From Candidatus Omnitrophota bacterium (GTDB lineage Bacteria; Omnitrophota; Gorgyraeia; Gygaellales; Profunditerraquicolaceae): a DNA stretch of 43,156 nt. The notes beneath the pieces were generated by a model. It worked only from the letters and a program-made list of their open reading frames with translations. It was not told where the DNA came from and did no database searches. Positions 35,225 to 43,156 of this stretch are shown here, in pieces. The stretch is taken from assembly GCA_028712255.1 (NCBI GenBank), contig JAQTQJ010000014.1, positions 1 through 43,156 of the forward strand, read 5' to 3'. Positions within the stretch are counted from its first letter, which is position 1. Every line of letters begins with the position of its first letter. The translations under genes were made by a program, and so were the position numbers.

Positions 35225-36507
35225 TTCTTGACTTCCTCAACAAGTCTATACTCTTTTAATTTCTTAATGATAGGGGAAAGTTCCCAAATAGGCAGATTGA
35301 TTTCTTCAGCCACCTCTAAGAGGGATTTCTTTCCGTCTGTATAGGCTAACAAATCCATCATGGCGTTTACCTGTTTTTCGCTGCCTTTCCTGCTTAAGGT
35401 CGCATACAACCGTCTCCTGCCTAATTGAGGCTCGCATAAAACCGTTGTTCTAAAGATGTCATCATTTTCCAGGCACTCCAGGCATTTCTTAAGCGATCCG
35501 TAGCCGCCTGATAAACCTACGGGAGTTACCAACTCAAGATTATCCAAAGAAGTATGGTACTGTGGATACTCACCGTATTTTGTCCGCATCAGAGAACAAA
35601 CAGGCAGATCAATACTCGGGCTACAATATTGCCTTTCATCAGAACCCCTATCCAGGTAGCTATACGAAATGTAATCACGATGCATATGCTTGAGAACATG
35701 CAAAGCGATCCGGTCTGCCTTAGTATTCCCTTTCCTGGATGGTAGATAAGAATATGAATTATCATCCCCTACGCAAGTAATATTAAAGCCGGCAATAACA
35801 TTCCTCTTCATGATTTTCATGTTACGGCTGAGGTACACAATCGATCCGATTGTCTCGGGAATGAAAATAATCCTGTATGTATATTCCCGCTGGCTTAAAC
35901 TCATTAGCCACTTTGCCAGAAACGTGGTAACGACAAAACCGGATAAGTTATCATTAGCCAGAGAAGGATGGCAAATATACGTAGAAAGGAGGACTTCTTT
36001 TTTGCTGCGTCCCGGCAGAATCAACTCTCCGTAGGTAAGATTACCTTTTTTTAAATCTGAATCAATATATGCCTGGTATATCCCGGGCTTAAGTAGTAAT
36101 CTTTGCTCTTGAGATATACAAAAACCCCATCTCTCTTCATAATAGGAAGTCACATAGGGAACTGCGGTCGGCTGAGTTGGAAGGGAATAGAGGTGATCAT
36201 TTAATTCCGCCAAAGATATCTTTTTATTGACCGGCATAGAATAACCCGAGACGCAAAGGTTGGATTTCTGAAAATCCAGGATCTTATTGCCATCAGGATC
36301 AATAAGATAGGCATCCCGGATATTCCATTCCTTAGGGACAATCCAATCAAAGCATTTCTTCCCGCTAGGAACCTCAAATATTTTAATCCCAGGAAGATGC
36401 TTTTGGATTATAGCTAAAGTCAGGCGCACGCCATTGCCTGTAATGCTCCTGCAGATAGGGAACAACTTAACGCATAAAGCATGCATTTCCTGGCCTAAAC
36501 TTATCAT
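35221..36507 (-). CDS. DUF4910 (aminopeptidase-like, M28-type) protein with winged-helix C-terminus
   Basis: This 428-residue cytosolic protein has zinc-peptidase-like motifs: YICHPSLANDNLSG (H180, D186), FIPETIGSI (E218) and YHTSLDN (H318). This is the pattern of DUF4910/M28-like proteins found in glycan loci, where a deacylase or amide hydrolase role has been suggested. The last 45 residues (LLEVAEEINLPIWELSPIIK) look like a winged helix. No signal peptide is seen, so it acts in the cytoplasm. It is coupled by ATGA overlaps to the acyltransferase gene upstream and the B12 radical SAM gene downstream. Acting on an N-acyl sugar intermediate is an inference. Confidence 0.8.
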   Translation of the reverse strand: MISLGQEMHALCVKLFPICRSITGNGVRLTLAIIQKHLPGIKIFEVPSGKKCFDWIVPKEWNIRDAYLIDPDGNKILDFQKSNLCVSGYSMPVNKKISLAELNDHLYSLPTQPTAVPYVTSYYEERWGFCISQEQRLLLKPGIYQAYIDSDLKKGNLTYGELILPGRSKKEVLLSTYICHPSLANDNLSGFVVTTFLAKWLMSLSQREYTYRIIFIPETIGSIVYLSRNMKIMKRNVIAGFNITCVGDDNSYSYLPSRKGNTKADRIALHVLKHMHRDYISYSYLDRGSDERQYCSPSIDLPVCSLMRTKYGEYPQYHTSLDNLELVTPVGLSGGYGSLKKCLECLENDDIFRTTVLCEPQLGRRRLYATLSRKGSEKQVNAMMDLLAYTDGKKSLLEVAEEINLPIWELSPIIKKLKEYRLVEEVKK

Positions 36508-37298
36508 TCTGAAGCTTCCCCTTCTAGGATATAAAGCAGGCCCCTGGCCTTATTCGAGTCAATAGCCTTAGAAACAAAATCATAAACTGAGTTTGCCGAA
36601 ACTACCCTTAAGCCCGGGCCTTGATTCGGTCGACAACCAGTATACAAACCCTGTTGCCATAATAATTCGCCCATTGGGTTAACATGGGTGAGTACGCCTT
36701 TCTTAAGATCCCTGACAAACAGGCCGTAAGTTCTGAATTCCTTCAGGCCATCAATGTCTATATACCCTCCCGAGAATGTTTTATGATAGCGGTAAGAGAC
36801 ATTGCGCATTTCTTCAATATAATGATAAAAAGTCATACTGAGCTGCTCGGATAAATCTAAAACTGCTATTTTGCCTCCCAACTCATGGAGAATAGCAAAG
36901 GGGGAGTCTTTACCGTAACCACTAAAGTTATTTACATTCTTGAACCTATCGGAATCTTTACCAATTGCCGCAAAAGAATAAATTGGATGACCGGTCCTAA
37001 CCGCTGCCAGATGCCTCCTCCCGGCTTCTGTCAATGCCCCCATTTGAGATACGGTATTCCGGATATCAAAAGTAATACCATTAGCAAAATTGAAATTAAA
37101 AAGCGGCAATAACAAAGTACCGCCGGAGCCTACGGTATCCAAAAAAGATTCAAGAATAATCTGTGGCGATATAACCTGCGATTTAAGCAGATACCGCCTA
37201 AGGGTCCTTTTGGTATCACTGTGAATTAATACAATATCCCCTTCTTTAATACCGCAATCGAACCATTCTTTTGCTAATTGCTGCCTTACACTAAGCAT
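36504..37298 (-). CDS. AAC(3)-family N-acyltransferase
   Basis: This 264-residue protein resembles the aminoglycoside 3-N-acetyltransferase family, which uses acyl-CoA to acylate an amino sugar. It shows DIVLIHSD, LDTVGSGGTLLLPLFNF (54-70), RTGHPIYSFAAIG (101-113), DSPFAILHELGGKIAVLDL and TFYHYIEE with the likely catalytic His159. In this setting it probably acylates a 4-, 5- or 7-amino sugar made by the nearby DegT aminotransferase, rather than conferring resistance. The ATG at 37298 has AAGG directly before it, which leaves unusually short spacing, so the start is not certain. Confidence 0.85.
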   Translation of the reverse strand: MLSVRQQLAKEWFDCGIKEGDIVLIHSDTKRTLRRYLLKSQVISPQIILESFLDTVGSGGTLLLPLFNFNFANGITFDIRNTVSQMGALTEAGRRHLAAVRTGHPIYSFAAIGKDSDRFKNVNNFSGYGKDSPFAILHELGGKIAVLDLSEQLSMTFYHYIEEMRNVSYRYHKTFSGGYIDIDGLKEFRTYGLFVRDLKKGVLTHVNPMGELLWQQGLYTGCRPNQGPGLRVVSANSVYDFVSKAIDSNKARGLLYILEGEASE

Positions 37299-37357
37299 AC
37301 CTTATCCATATTTACAGGTACCTTGTACCAATTGATTTAATTCAAAGACATACTAAA

Positions 37358-38560
37358 CTATTTAAAATAGGCAATGGTCTTGGCTAATGCTTGAGCCTTG
37401 CGTCGCGCTACACCCTTATCTAGGTAATTAGTTTTAAACTGAAATAGTTTAGGCTGTACTGCCTCGGCATTCGGACAAAGGCCTGATTGGTATTCTTGAA
37501 CCTTACCTTTGTAATATGGACAGGTAAGCGGACAACCTTTTTGGTAAAATACTTTTTTCTGGAAAACAGGCTCAAGGTAAGTTAACTTCCAGGCAGAATA
37601 TATACCATCGCCGCCCAATTCAATATATTTCTTGCGAAAATCATACCAGTTCACGCCGGCATCCTCACTGAGCTTTAAGACATACGTCCAGTATGAATGT
37701 TTGTAACCTGCGGGGACTTTCTGCGGCTTGAGCCAAGCGCAATCCTTAACAGCTTCGGAATAAAAATAAGCTGACTCAATGCGTTTTTCGACCATATCTT
37801 CAAGGCGTTCAACCTGCGCTAAGACAACAGCTGAACAAAGCTCCGAGAGCCGGTAATTAAATCCTACTTCCATATGCCTATCGTAAAGCGGATCCTGTAT
37901 ATCGTCCCTCGTGATCTTCCCTTTAGTCGCACTGACACCAGCGTAACCCAAGCTATTAAATCTCCTTACCTTATCTGCCAATTTTTCGCTGTTTGTAACA
38001 ACCATTCCACCTTCCCCGCTGGTAATATGTTTTGAACTTTGGAAGCTAAAGCTTGAAAGGTGGCCTAAGCTCCCCACAATCCTGGCTTTGTAATACCCAA
38101 GCAAACATTGTGCATCATCTTCAACAACAGTCAAATTATGTTCCGCTGCAATTTTCATTATCTCATCCATATCCGGAGATAATCCATAAAGCGCAACCGG
38201 TATAATAGCTTTCGTCCTTTCGGTAATCTTCTTCCTGATGTTTTCGGGGGAGATAGTAAAAGTGTCCGGGTCGATATCGGCGAAGACGGGGATCGCGTTA
38301 GCATGAATAACGCCAAAAGCAGTGCTCGCCATAGTTAAGGGCGGAACGATAACTTCATCACCCGGACCAATACCTGCCGCCACAAGGGCTGCATGTAATG
38401 TTGCCGTTCCGTTGACGAAAGCGATTGCGTGCTTCATCCCGATTTTTTTAGCAAAAGCTTCCTCAAGGAGCTTGGTCATTTGGTTGCCTGAAGAGGACCT
38501 GAACTGATTATCCAAGACTTTCAGGACATATTTACGTTCTAAACTACCTATTCTCTTCAT
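37358..38560 (-). CDS. DegT/DnrJ/EryC1/StrS-family aminotransferase
   Basis: This 400-residue PLP enzyme transfers an amino group to a keto-sugar nucleotide. It has NGTATLHAALVA (50-61), GDEVIVPPLTMASTA, VVEDDAQC (145-152) with the PLP-ring Asp, and SSFSFQSSKHITSGEGG (169-185) with K177 as the Schiff-base lysine. The C-terminal part has a Cys-rich insertion (GCPLTCPYYKG and LCPNAEAVQ). The start is the ATG at 38560, 7 bases after GGAGGAG and inside the end of the SpsF gene (17-base overlap); an earlier in-frame ATG exists at 38617 but is less likely. It most likely makes the amino group of the nonulosonate-like sugar. Confidence 0.92.
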   Translation of the reverse strand: MKRIGSLERKYVLKVLDNQFRSSSGNQMTKLLEEAFAKKIGMKHAIAFVNGTATLHAALVAAGIGPGDEVIVPPLTMASTAFGVIHANAIPVFADIDPDTFTISPENIRKKITERTKAIIPVALYGLSPDMDEIMKIAAEHNLTVVEDDAQCLLGYYKARIVGSLGHLSSFSFQSSKHITSGEGGMVVTNSEKLADKVRRFNSLGYAGVSATKGKITRDDIQDPLYDRHMEVGFNYRLSELCSAVVLAQVERLEDMVEKRIESAYFYSEAVKDCAWLKPQKVPAGYKHSYWTYVLKLSEDAGVNWYDFRKKYIELGGDGIYSAWKLTYLEPVFQKKVFYQKGCPLTCPYYKGKVQEYQSGLCPNAEAVQPKLFQFKTNYLDKGVARRKAQALAKTIAYFK

Positions 38561-39314
38561 TAATTTTCTCCTCCGATACGGATTTTTTGTACCCGAGATT
38601 TCTTTCGATCCCTTCATTTATCTGTTTAAGTTGAGGTTCTCTTTCAAGAAGGCGTAGTATGTCTACGATTAAAAAAATACGACCCGGGGTATATAATCGC
38701 GAATATACTTCACGCGCAAACTCTAAATCTTTCTCCGTATCAAGCGTCCACCTAAGACCTGAAAGGTCTTCCTCGCATTCAAAATTCAGAATCGAGAACA
38801 AATTTGGGTGGTTCCATATATATGGAGTTACATGCTCCCTATCCGCCGAACCTTTCGCTTCTTTCCATGCCTTCTCCAAAGCAGAAAAAGTGAATGCTTC
38901 TATGTCAACGCCTTCGGGATACGTCGGTTTAATAAAATTACTGACGTAATCGAGGTTTTTATTAGAAATAAGTATTCCTACAGCCTTATCAATTACTGCG
39001 GGCTCTTTAAATGGGTCATCCGCCGTTATGCGGACAATAATATCTGCGGAGAATAATTTAGCACATTTATAAAACCTATCCAGAACGTCTAATTCATTTC
39101 CCCGGAAAACATCAATACCGATTGATTCACAATACCCGGCTATCGCATCATCTTCTTTTCTTTTTGTTGTGGCTACTACAATCTTATCAGTAAGCTTGCT
39201 ATGTCGCGCCCTATCTACGACATGGAATAAAAGCGGCTTTCCGCCTACTTCCATTAAGGCCTTACCGGGCAACCGGGTTGATAACATTCTTGCCTGAATA
39301 ATACCCAGAATCAT
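38544..39314 (-). CDS. SpsF/NeuA-type cytidylyltransferase
   Basis: This 256-residue enzyme is expected to activate an acid sugar as its CMP derivative. It starts MILGIIQARMLSTRLPGKAL, the nucleotide-binding loop of the SpsF/NeuA/KdsB superfamily, followed by KIVVATTKRKEDDAI, VRITADDPFKEP and DYVSNFIKPTYPEGVDIE. The ATG at 39314 overlaps the TGA of the radical SAM gene (ATGA). A reading from an earlier start (39383) would add residues lacking similarity. Glycerol-phosphate or spore-coat relatives exist, so CMP-nonulosonate is inferred from the NeuB-like neighbour. Confidence 0.88.
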   Translation of the reverse strand: MILGIIQARMLSTRLPGKALMEVGGKPLLFHVVDRARHSKLTDKIVVATTKRKEDDAIAGYCESIGIDVFRGNELDVLDRFYKCAKLFSADIIVRITADDPFKEPAVIDKAVGILISNKNLDYVSNFIKPTYPEGVDIEAFTFSALEKAWKEAKGSADREHVTPYIWNHPNLFSILNFECEEDLSGLRWTLDTEKDLEFAREVYSRLYTPGRIFLIVDILRLLEREPQLKQINEGIERNLGYKKSVSEEKINEENR

Positions 39315-40318
39315 GAAGTATAAGATTCCTTCCTTTGAGTAAACCACTGTGTGAGGTCGGCTCCGCCTGCCCAGACTATACATTCTTTACAGACTTTGGC
39401 AGGCTTTTCTTCACCGGAAACTTCGGCGCGCCTTAATCTCTTAATCTCAGCACCATTCCATATATCATGCAGCGTACTCTTAGAAACATCCCCGACAACG
39501 GCTGAAAGATCCCAATCAACGTTACAAGCAGAAACCTTTCCGCTCCAATTAACGGCGAGCATATACCATAACAAAACACACGGATATCTTTGTGGTTTTA
39601 CCTCATCTGTGACTTTCACCTCTTTAATAGCACCGCTCCAATGATGGATACCGGTGACCTGGACGTTATCGGCTAAACCCTGCCACTTATCCATAAATTC
39701 GTTTATTTCGCTGCTTGTAACATCGGCAAACTCCATTATCTTCACCCTTATAAAAGGCCTACTCAATCCTTTTTCCTTCTTATAGCTTAATAAACCCCGT
39801 ATATTTGACTCGATCTTAGCCAGAAGATCGGCTCCCTTCAATTTTTTAAAGGTACCCGCCCTGGCAGCATCTATACTTATCGTAACATCATCAATGCCTG
39901 AATTTAAAAAAACCCCCCAATGTTTCTGGTCCAGTAAAAGGCCATTTGTATTCATATGAAGCGTTTCTGCGATGCCGCTCTCATCTGCATATTTAATCAT
40001 ATCGTATATTTTTGGATGAAGAAGCGGCTCACCATCTTTGTGAAAATTTATCATCTTTAGCTTTTTATATTCTTTACACTCTTCGGCTAACTTTTTAAAA
40101 AGTTTAAAATCCATGTAGCCGACTTTTCTGATATCCTTGCTTCTGGGACAGTAATAACAACTAAGATTACAATTATTGGTAGGTTCTATGTTAAGCACAA
40201 GCGGGAAATCATTATTCACATGTTTCTTTATATAATCAGCTGTCAGACAAGTCAGTGTCCCTTTAACATAGCCGTCCATCATCTCTTTATGATATTCTGC
40301 GGTTGGCCCCCGGCCCAT
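39311..40318 (-). CDS. Radical SAM/SPASM protein in nonulosonate-like block
   Basis: This 335-residue radical SAM enzyme has CNLSCYYC (C50, C54, C57) after VLNIEPTNN, MINFHKDGEPLLHP (a DGE in place of GGE), and a C-terminal SPASM-like region with RYPCVLLWYMLAVNW, KVSACNVDWDLS and VCKECIVWAGG. It is 2 bases after the NeuB-like stop and overlaps the SpsF start, so it is tightly coupled to both. Radical SAM enzymes that deoxygenate, epimerise or oxidise sugars are known (AprD4, NeoN, BtrN, DesII), so a radical step on a nonulosonate precursor is plausible. It could instead act on another substrate. AAGG lies 6 bases before the ATG. Confidence 0.9.
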   Translation of the reverse strand: MGRGPTAEYHKEMMDGYVKGTLTCLTADYIKKHVNNDFPLVLNIEPTNNCNLSCYYCPRSKDIRKVGYMDFKLFKKLAEECKEYKKLKMINFHKDGEPLLHPKIYDMIKYADESGIAETLHMNTNGLLLDQKHWGVFLNSGIDDVTISIDAARAGTFKKLKGADLLAKIESNIRGLLSYKKEKGLSRPFIRVKIMEFADVTSSEINEFMDKWQGLADNVQVTGIHHWSGAIKEVKVTDEVKPQRYPCVLLWYMLAVNWSGKVSACNVDWDLSAVVGDVSKSTLHDIWNGAEIKRLRRAEVSGEEKPAKVCKECIVWAGGADLTQWFTQRKESYTS

Positions 40319-40320
40319 AG

Positions 40321-41034
40321 TTATCCTTTCGCGGAGATTATCTCTTCTGCTAATTTTGAAAAATACGCTATTTTCTTTAATTCATCAGGATCCATGCTGC
40401 AGCGATGGTCCGGACCGTGCATATTTTTATCGAGAGTAAAATGTTTTTCGATAATCCGGGCTCCTCTTGCCATGGCAACCATACTGGCTTCTATGCCGAT
40501 AGTATGATCACTGAACCCCGCGTATTTTAAAAAATCTACCTTTGAAAATTTTAAGTCCTTAAGAGGCGTGGGGTATTTTGCTATACAATATAGAAAATCA
40601 ACTTTTCCTTTAGTATCTATTTTGGGGAATTTTTTGCCTTTATACATACCGAGTGAAATTATCATATCTTTGCCGCTTCGCGCTGCGGCAGCCATAAGGC
40701 CTTTATTATAAATTGACCTGCTGGCGATTTTAATTTTTTCTATCCCCAGTTCTAAAATCCAGTTAAGCCTTGTGGTGTCAAAAATCGAAGCTAAAAACTC
40801 AATGCCAACCCTGTCGCATTCTTGCTTCAGTTCTATAACCTGTTGATGATCAAGTTGTGCTTGTTTTGCTTCTTTATACCACTCAAAATCCTTGTTAAAT
40901 ATCAAATCAACATCGTAAAGCTGGAACTTAGCCACATCCGCTCCGCATTCTTTAGTTACAGAAATCATTCGTTTAGCCAAGCCCATATCGCCATTATGAT
41001 TCTGCCCTATCTCCGCAATAATAGTAGTATGCAT
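40321..41034 (-). CDS. NeuB-family sugar acid synthase, short form lacking SAF domain
   Basis: NeuB-type enzymes condense phosphoenolpyruvate with an amino hexose to a nine-carbon acid. This 237-residue protein covers the TIM-barrel: IAEIGQNHNGD (6-16), EFLASIFDTTRL, KIASRSI, YPTPLKD (154-160), GFSDHTIG (173-180) and EKHFTLDKNMHGPDHRCSMDP (196-216, the catalytic and metal region). It stops about 100 residues short of normal NeuB (about 335-350) and has no C-terminal SAF (antifreeze-like) domain, which in NeuB completes the active site of the dimer partner. A TAA ends it cleanly, followed by the next gene 2 bases later. GGGAG lies 7 bases before the ATG. Confidence 0.9.
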   Translation of the reverse strand: MHTTIIAEIGQNHNGDMGLAKRMISVTKECGADVAKFQLYDVDLIFNKDFEWYKEAKQAQLDHQQVIELKQECDRVGIEFLASIFDTTRLNWILELGIEKIKIASRSIYNKGLMAAAARSGKDMIISLGMYKGKKFPKIDTKGKVDFLYCIAKYPTPLKDLKFSKVDFLKYAGFSDHTIGIEASMVAMARGARIIEKHFTLDKNMHGPDHRCSMDPDELKKIAYFSKLAEEIISAKG

Positions 41035-41045
41035 TGTAATACTCC

Positions 41046-41693
41046 CTATGCCCTATGCTTATCTTTTAATTTTTTCATATGTTTGCTGCTATTGGCCCTG
41101 TCACAAGACAGGCTATACGGATGCTGCCTGTATCTATAAAGCGGAAAGCTTATGTGGGAAATTTTACAATCCTTGCAAAATCTGATCTGTAGGTCCTTTT
41201 CTTCATGCATCCTGAATTTTTCATCGTACATTCCTACCTTGATCAGCTTATTCCTTCTAAACATTATTCCGCAGGCAATCGGCAATTTTTTGCATGAATT
41301 TCTTCCAATGATTCTTTCCTTGTCATCAATTAAATAATAATCGCAGGCAACAGCCGCATATTGACGGTTAAAATCCAAAAACTCCGTCATAATAAAAATA
41401 GCTTCTCTGTTTAGATAATCATCCGCATCTAAAAAAATTATATACTTCCCCCTAGCTTTCTTAATCCCGGCATTCCTGGCTACGGCTAAACCTGAATTTT
41501 TTCTTAAATATATTTTTTTAATTAGTGTCCCGTAAGACTCTATTATTTCCCTAGACCAATCCGTGCTCCAATCATCTACTACAATTATTTCATATTTCTC
41601 ATGTGGATAATTTTGAACAAAAGCGCTTCGCAATGAGCGGTTAAGATACCTAGAATAATTGTAGCTCGTTATTATTATGCTTACCTTGATCAT
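41046..41693 (-). CDS. GT2 family glycosyltransferase
   Basis: This 215-residue cytosolic GT2 has VSIIITSYNYSRYLNRSLRS, IVVDDWSTDWSRE, GLAVARNAGIKKA and the metal-binding IIFLDADDYLNRE. It is on the short side for a GT2, ending after HMKKLKDKHRA without a membrane segment. It likely transfers a sugar of the repeat unit. The start is ATG 41693 after AGGAG with short spacing. It lies 11 bases upstream of the NeuB-like gene. Confidence 0.87.
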   Translation of the reverse strand: MIKVSIIITSYNYSRYLNRSLRSAFVQNYPHEKYEIIVVDDWSTDWSREIIESYGTLIKKIYLRKNSGLAVARNAGIKKARGKYIIFLDADDYLNREAIFIMTEFLDFNRQYAAVACDYYLIDDKERIIGRNSCKKLPIACGIMFRRNKLIKVGMYDEKFRMHEEKDLQIRFCKDCKISHISFPLYRYRQHPYSLSCDRANSSKHMKKLKDKHRA

Positions 41694-41762
41694 CTTCTCC
41701 TGCCTTTCAAAAATTACAGGTTTTAAATGGCGAACCGCTAATAGCAATATCTGCAAATTCCA

Positions 41763-43156
<1,394 letters not shown>

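Noticed and set aside
36504-37298. AAC(3) homologue as an antibiotic-resistance gene
   Set aside because: It sits inside overlapping glycan genes beside a sugar aminotransferase, with no mobile element, so amino-sugar acylation is more likely.

Overview
This 43 kb window is one long surface-glycan biosynthesis locus. Every gene I can support lies on the minus strand, so genes are transcribed from the right edge to the left edge. Most genes abut or overlap by 4 bases (ATGA or TTGA junctions), and only two gaps exceed 100 bases (11368-11582 and 14573-14687). The composition is about 40% G+C by eye, with a more A+T-rich flippase/polymerase core at about 19-26 kb. Wzx-type flippases, a Wzy/WaaL-type membrane protein, nucleotide-sugar enzymes and many glycosyltransferases point to a Gram-negative-type bacterium. 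The number of radical SAM and cobalamin-binding proteins recalls anaerobic, uncultivated lineages such as Omnitrophota or Elusimicrobia, but this taxonomic guess is weak. UGA is used as an ordinary stop in many genes, so a UGA-recoding code is unlikely.

Layout in transcription order. (1) 43156-41763: GDP-mannose 4,6-dehydratase (cut by the edge) and a GDP-fucose-synthase-like reductase, giving a GDP-6-deoxyhexose. (2) 41693-31825: a nonulosonate-like block with a GT2, a short NeuB-family synthase, a radical SAM/SPASM enzyme, a SpsF-type cytidylyltransferase, a DegT aminotransferase, an AAC(3)-family acyltransferase, a DUF4910 aminopeptidase-like protein, a B12-binding radical SAM protein and a LIC12162-family transferase. 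(3) 31822-26448: flippase 1, a TylC3-type sugar C-methyltransferase, RmlC, a sugar reductase and a second C-methyltransferase-like protein, suggesting a branched deoxysugar. (4) 26439-19190: GT2, Wzy/WaaL, a GT4-GT4 fusion, flippase 2 and a CgeB-like transferase. (5) 19174-11583: two B12-binding radical SAM proteins, a SPASM radical SAM protein, a methyltransferase, an HlpA-like transferase and a GT2 fused to a radical SAM/SPASM enzyme. (6) 11367-6368: a GT-C membrane transferase, a polyprenyl-phosphate GT2, a methyltransferase, a radical SAM protein and an SDR. (7) 6336-3693: two proteins that each carry two TIGR04076-like repeats, followed by a divergent PurH homologue. (8) 3670-1: an epimerase, a nucleotide-sugar dehydrogenase interrupted by an in-frame TGA, a short-chain dehydrogenase and a Gfo/Idh/MocA oxidoreductase cut by the left edge.

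Best candidates for undescribed biology are: the PurH-like plus double-TIGR04076 module (3693-6336); the radical SAM enzyme wedged between NeuB-like and SpsF-like genes (38544-41034); the GT2-radical SAM fusion (11583-13634); the density of radical SAM enzymes overall (seven in one glycan locus); and the in-frame UGA in the nucleotide-sugar dehydrogenase (1410-2717). All functional readings come from motifs and gene order only, and no database search was possible.
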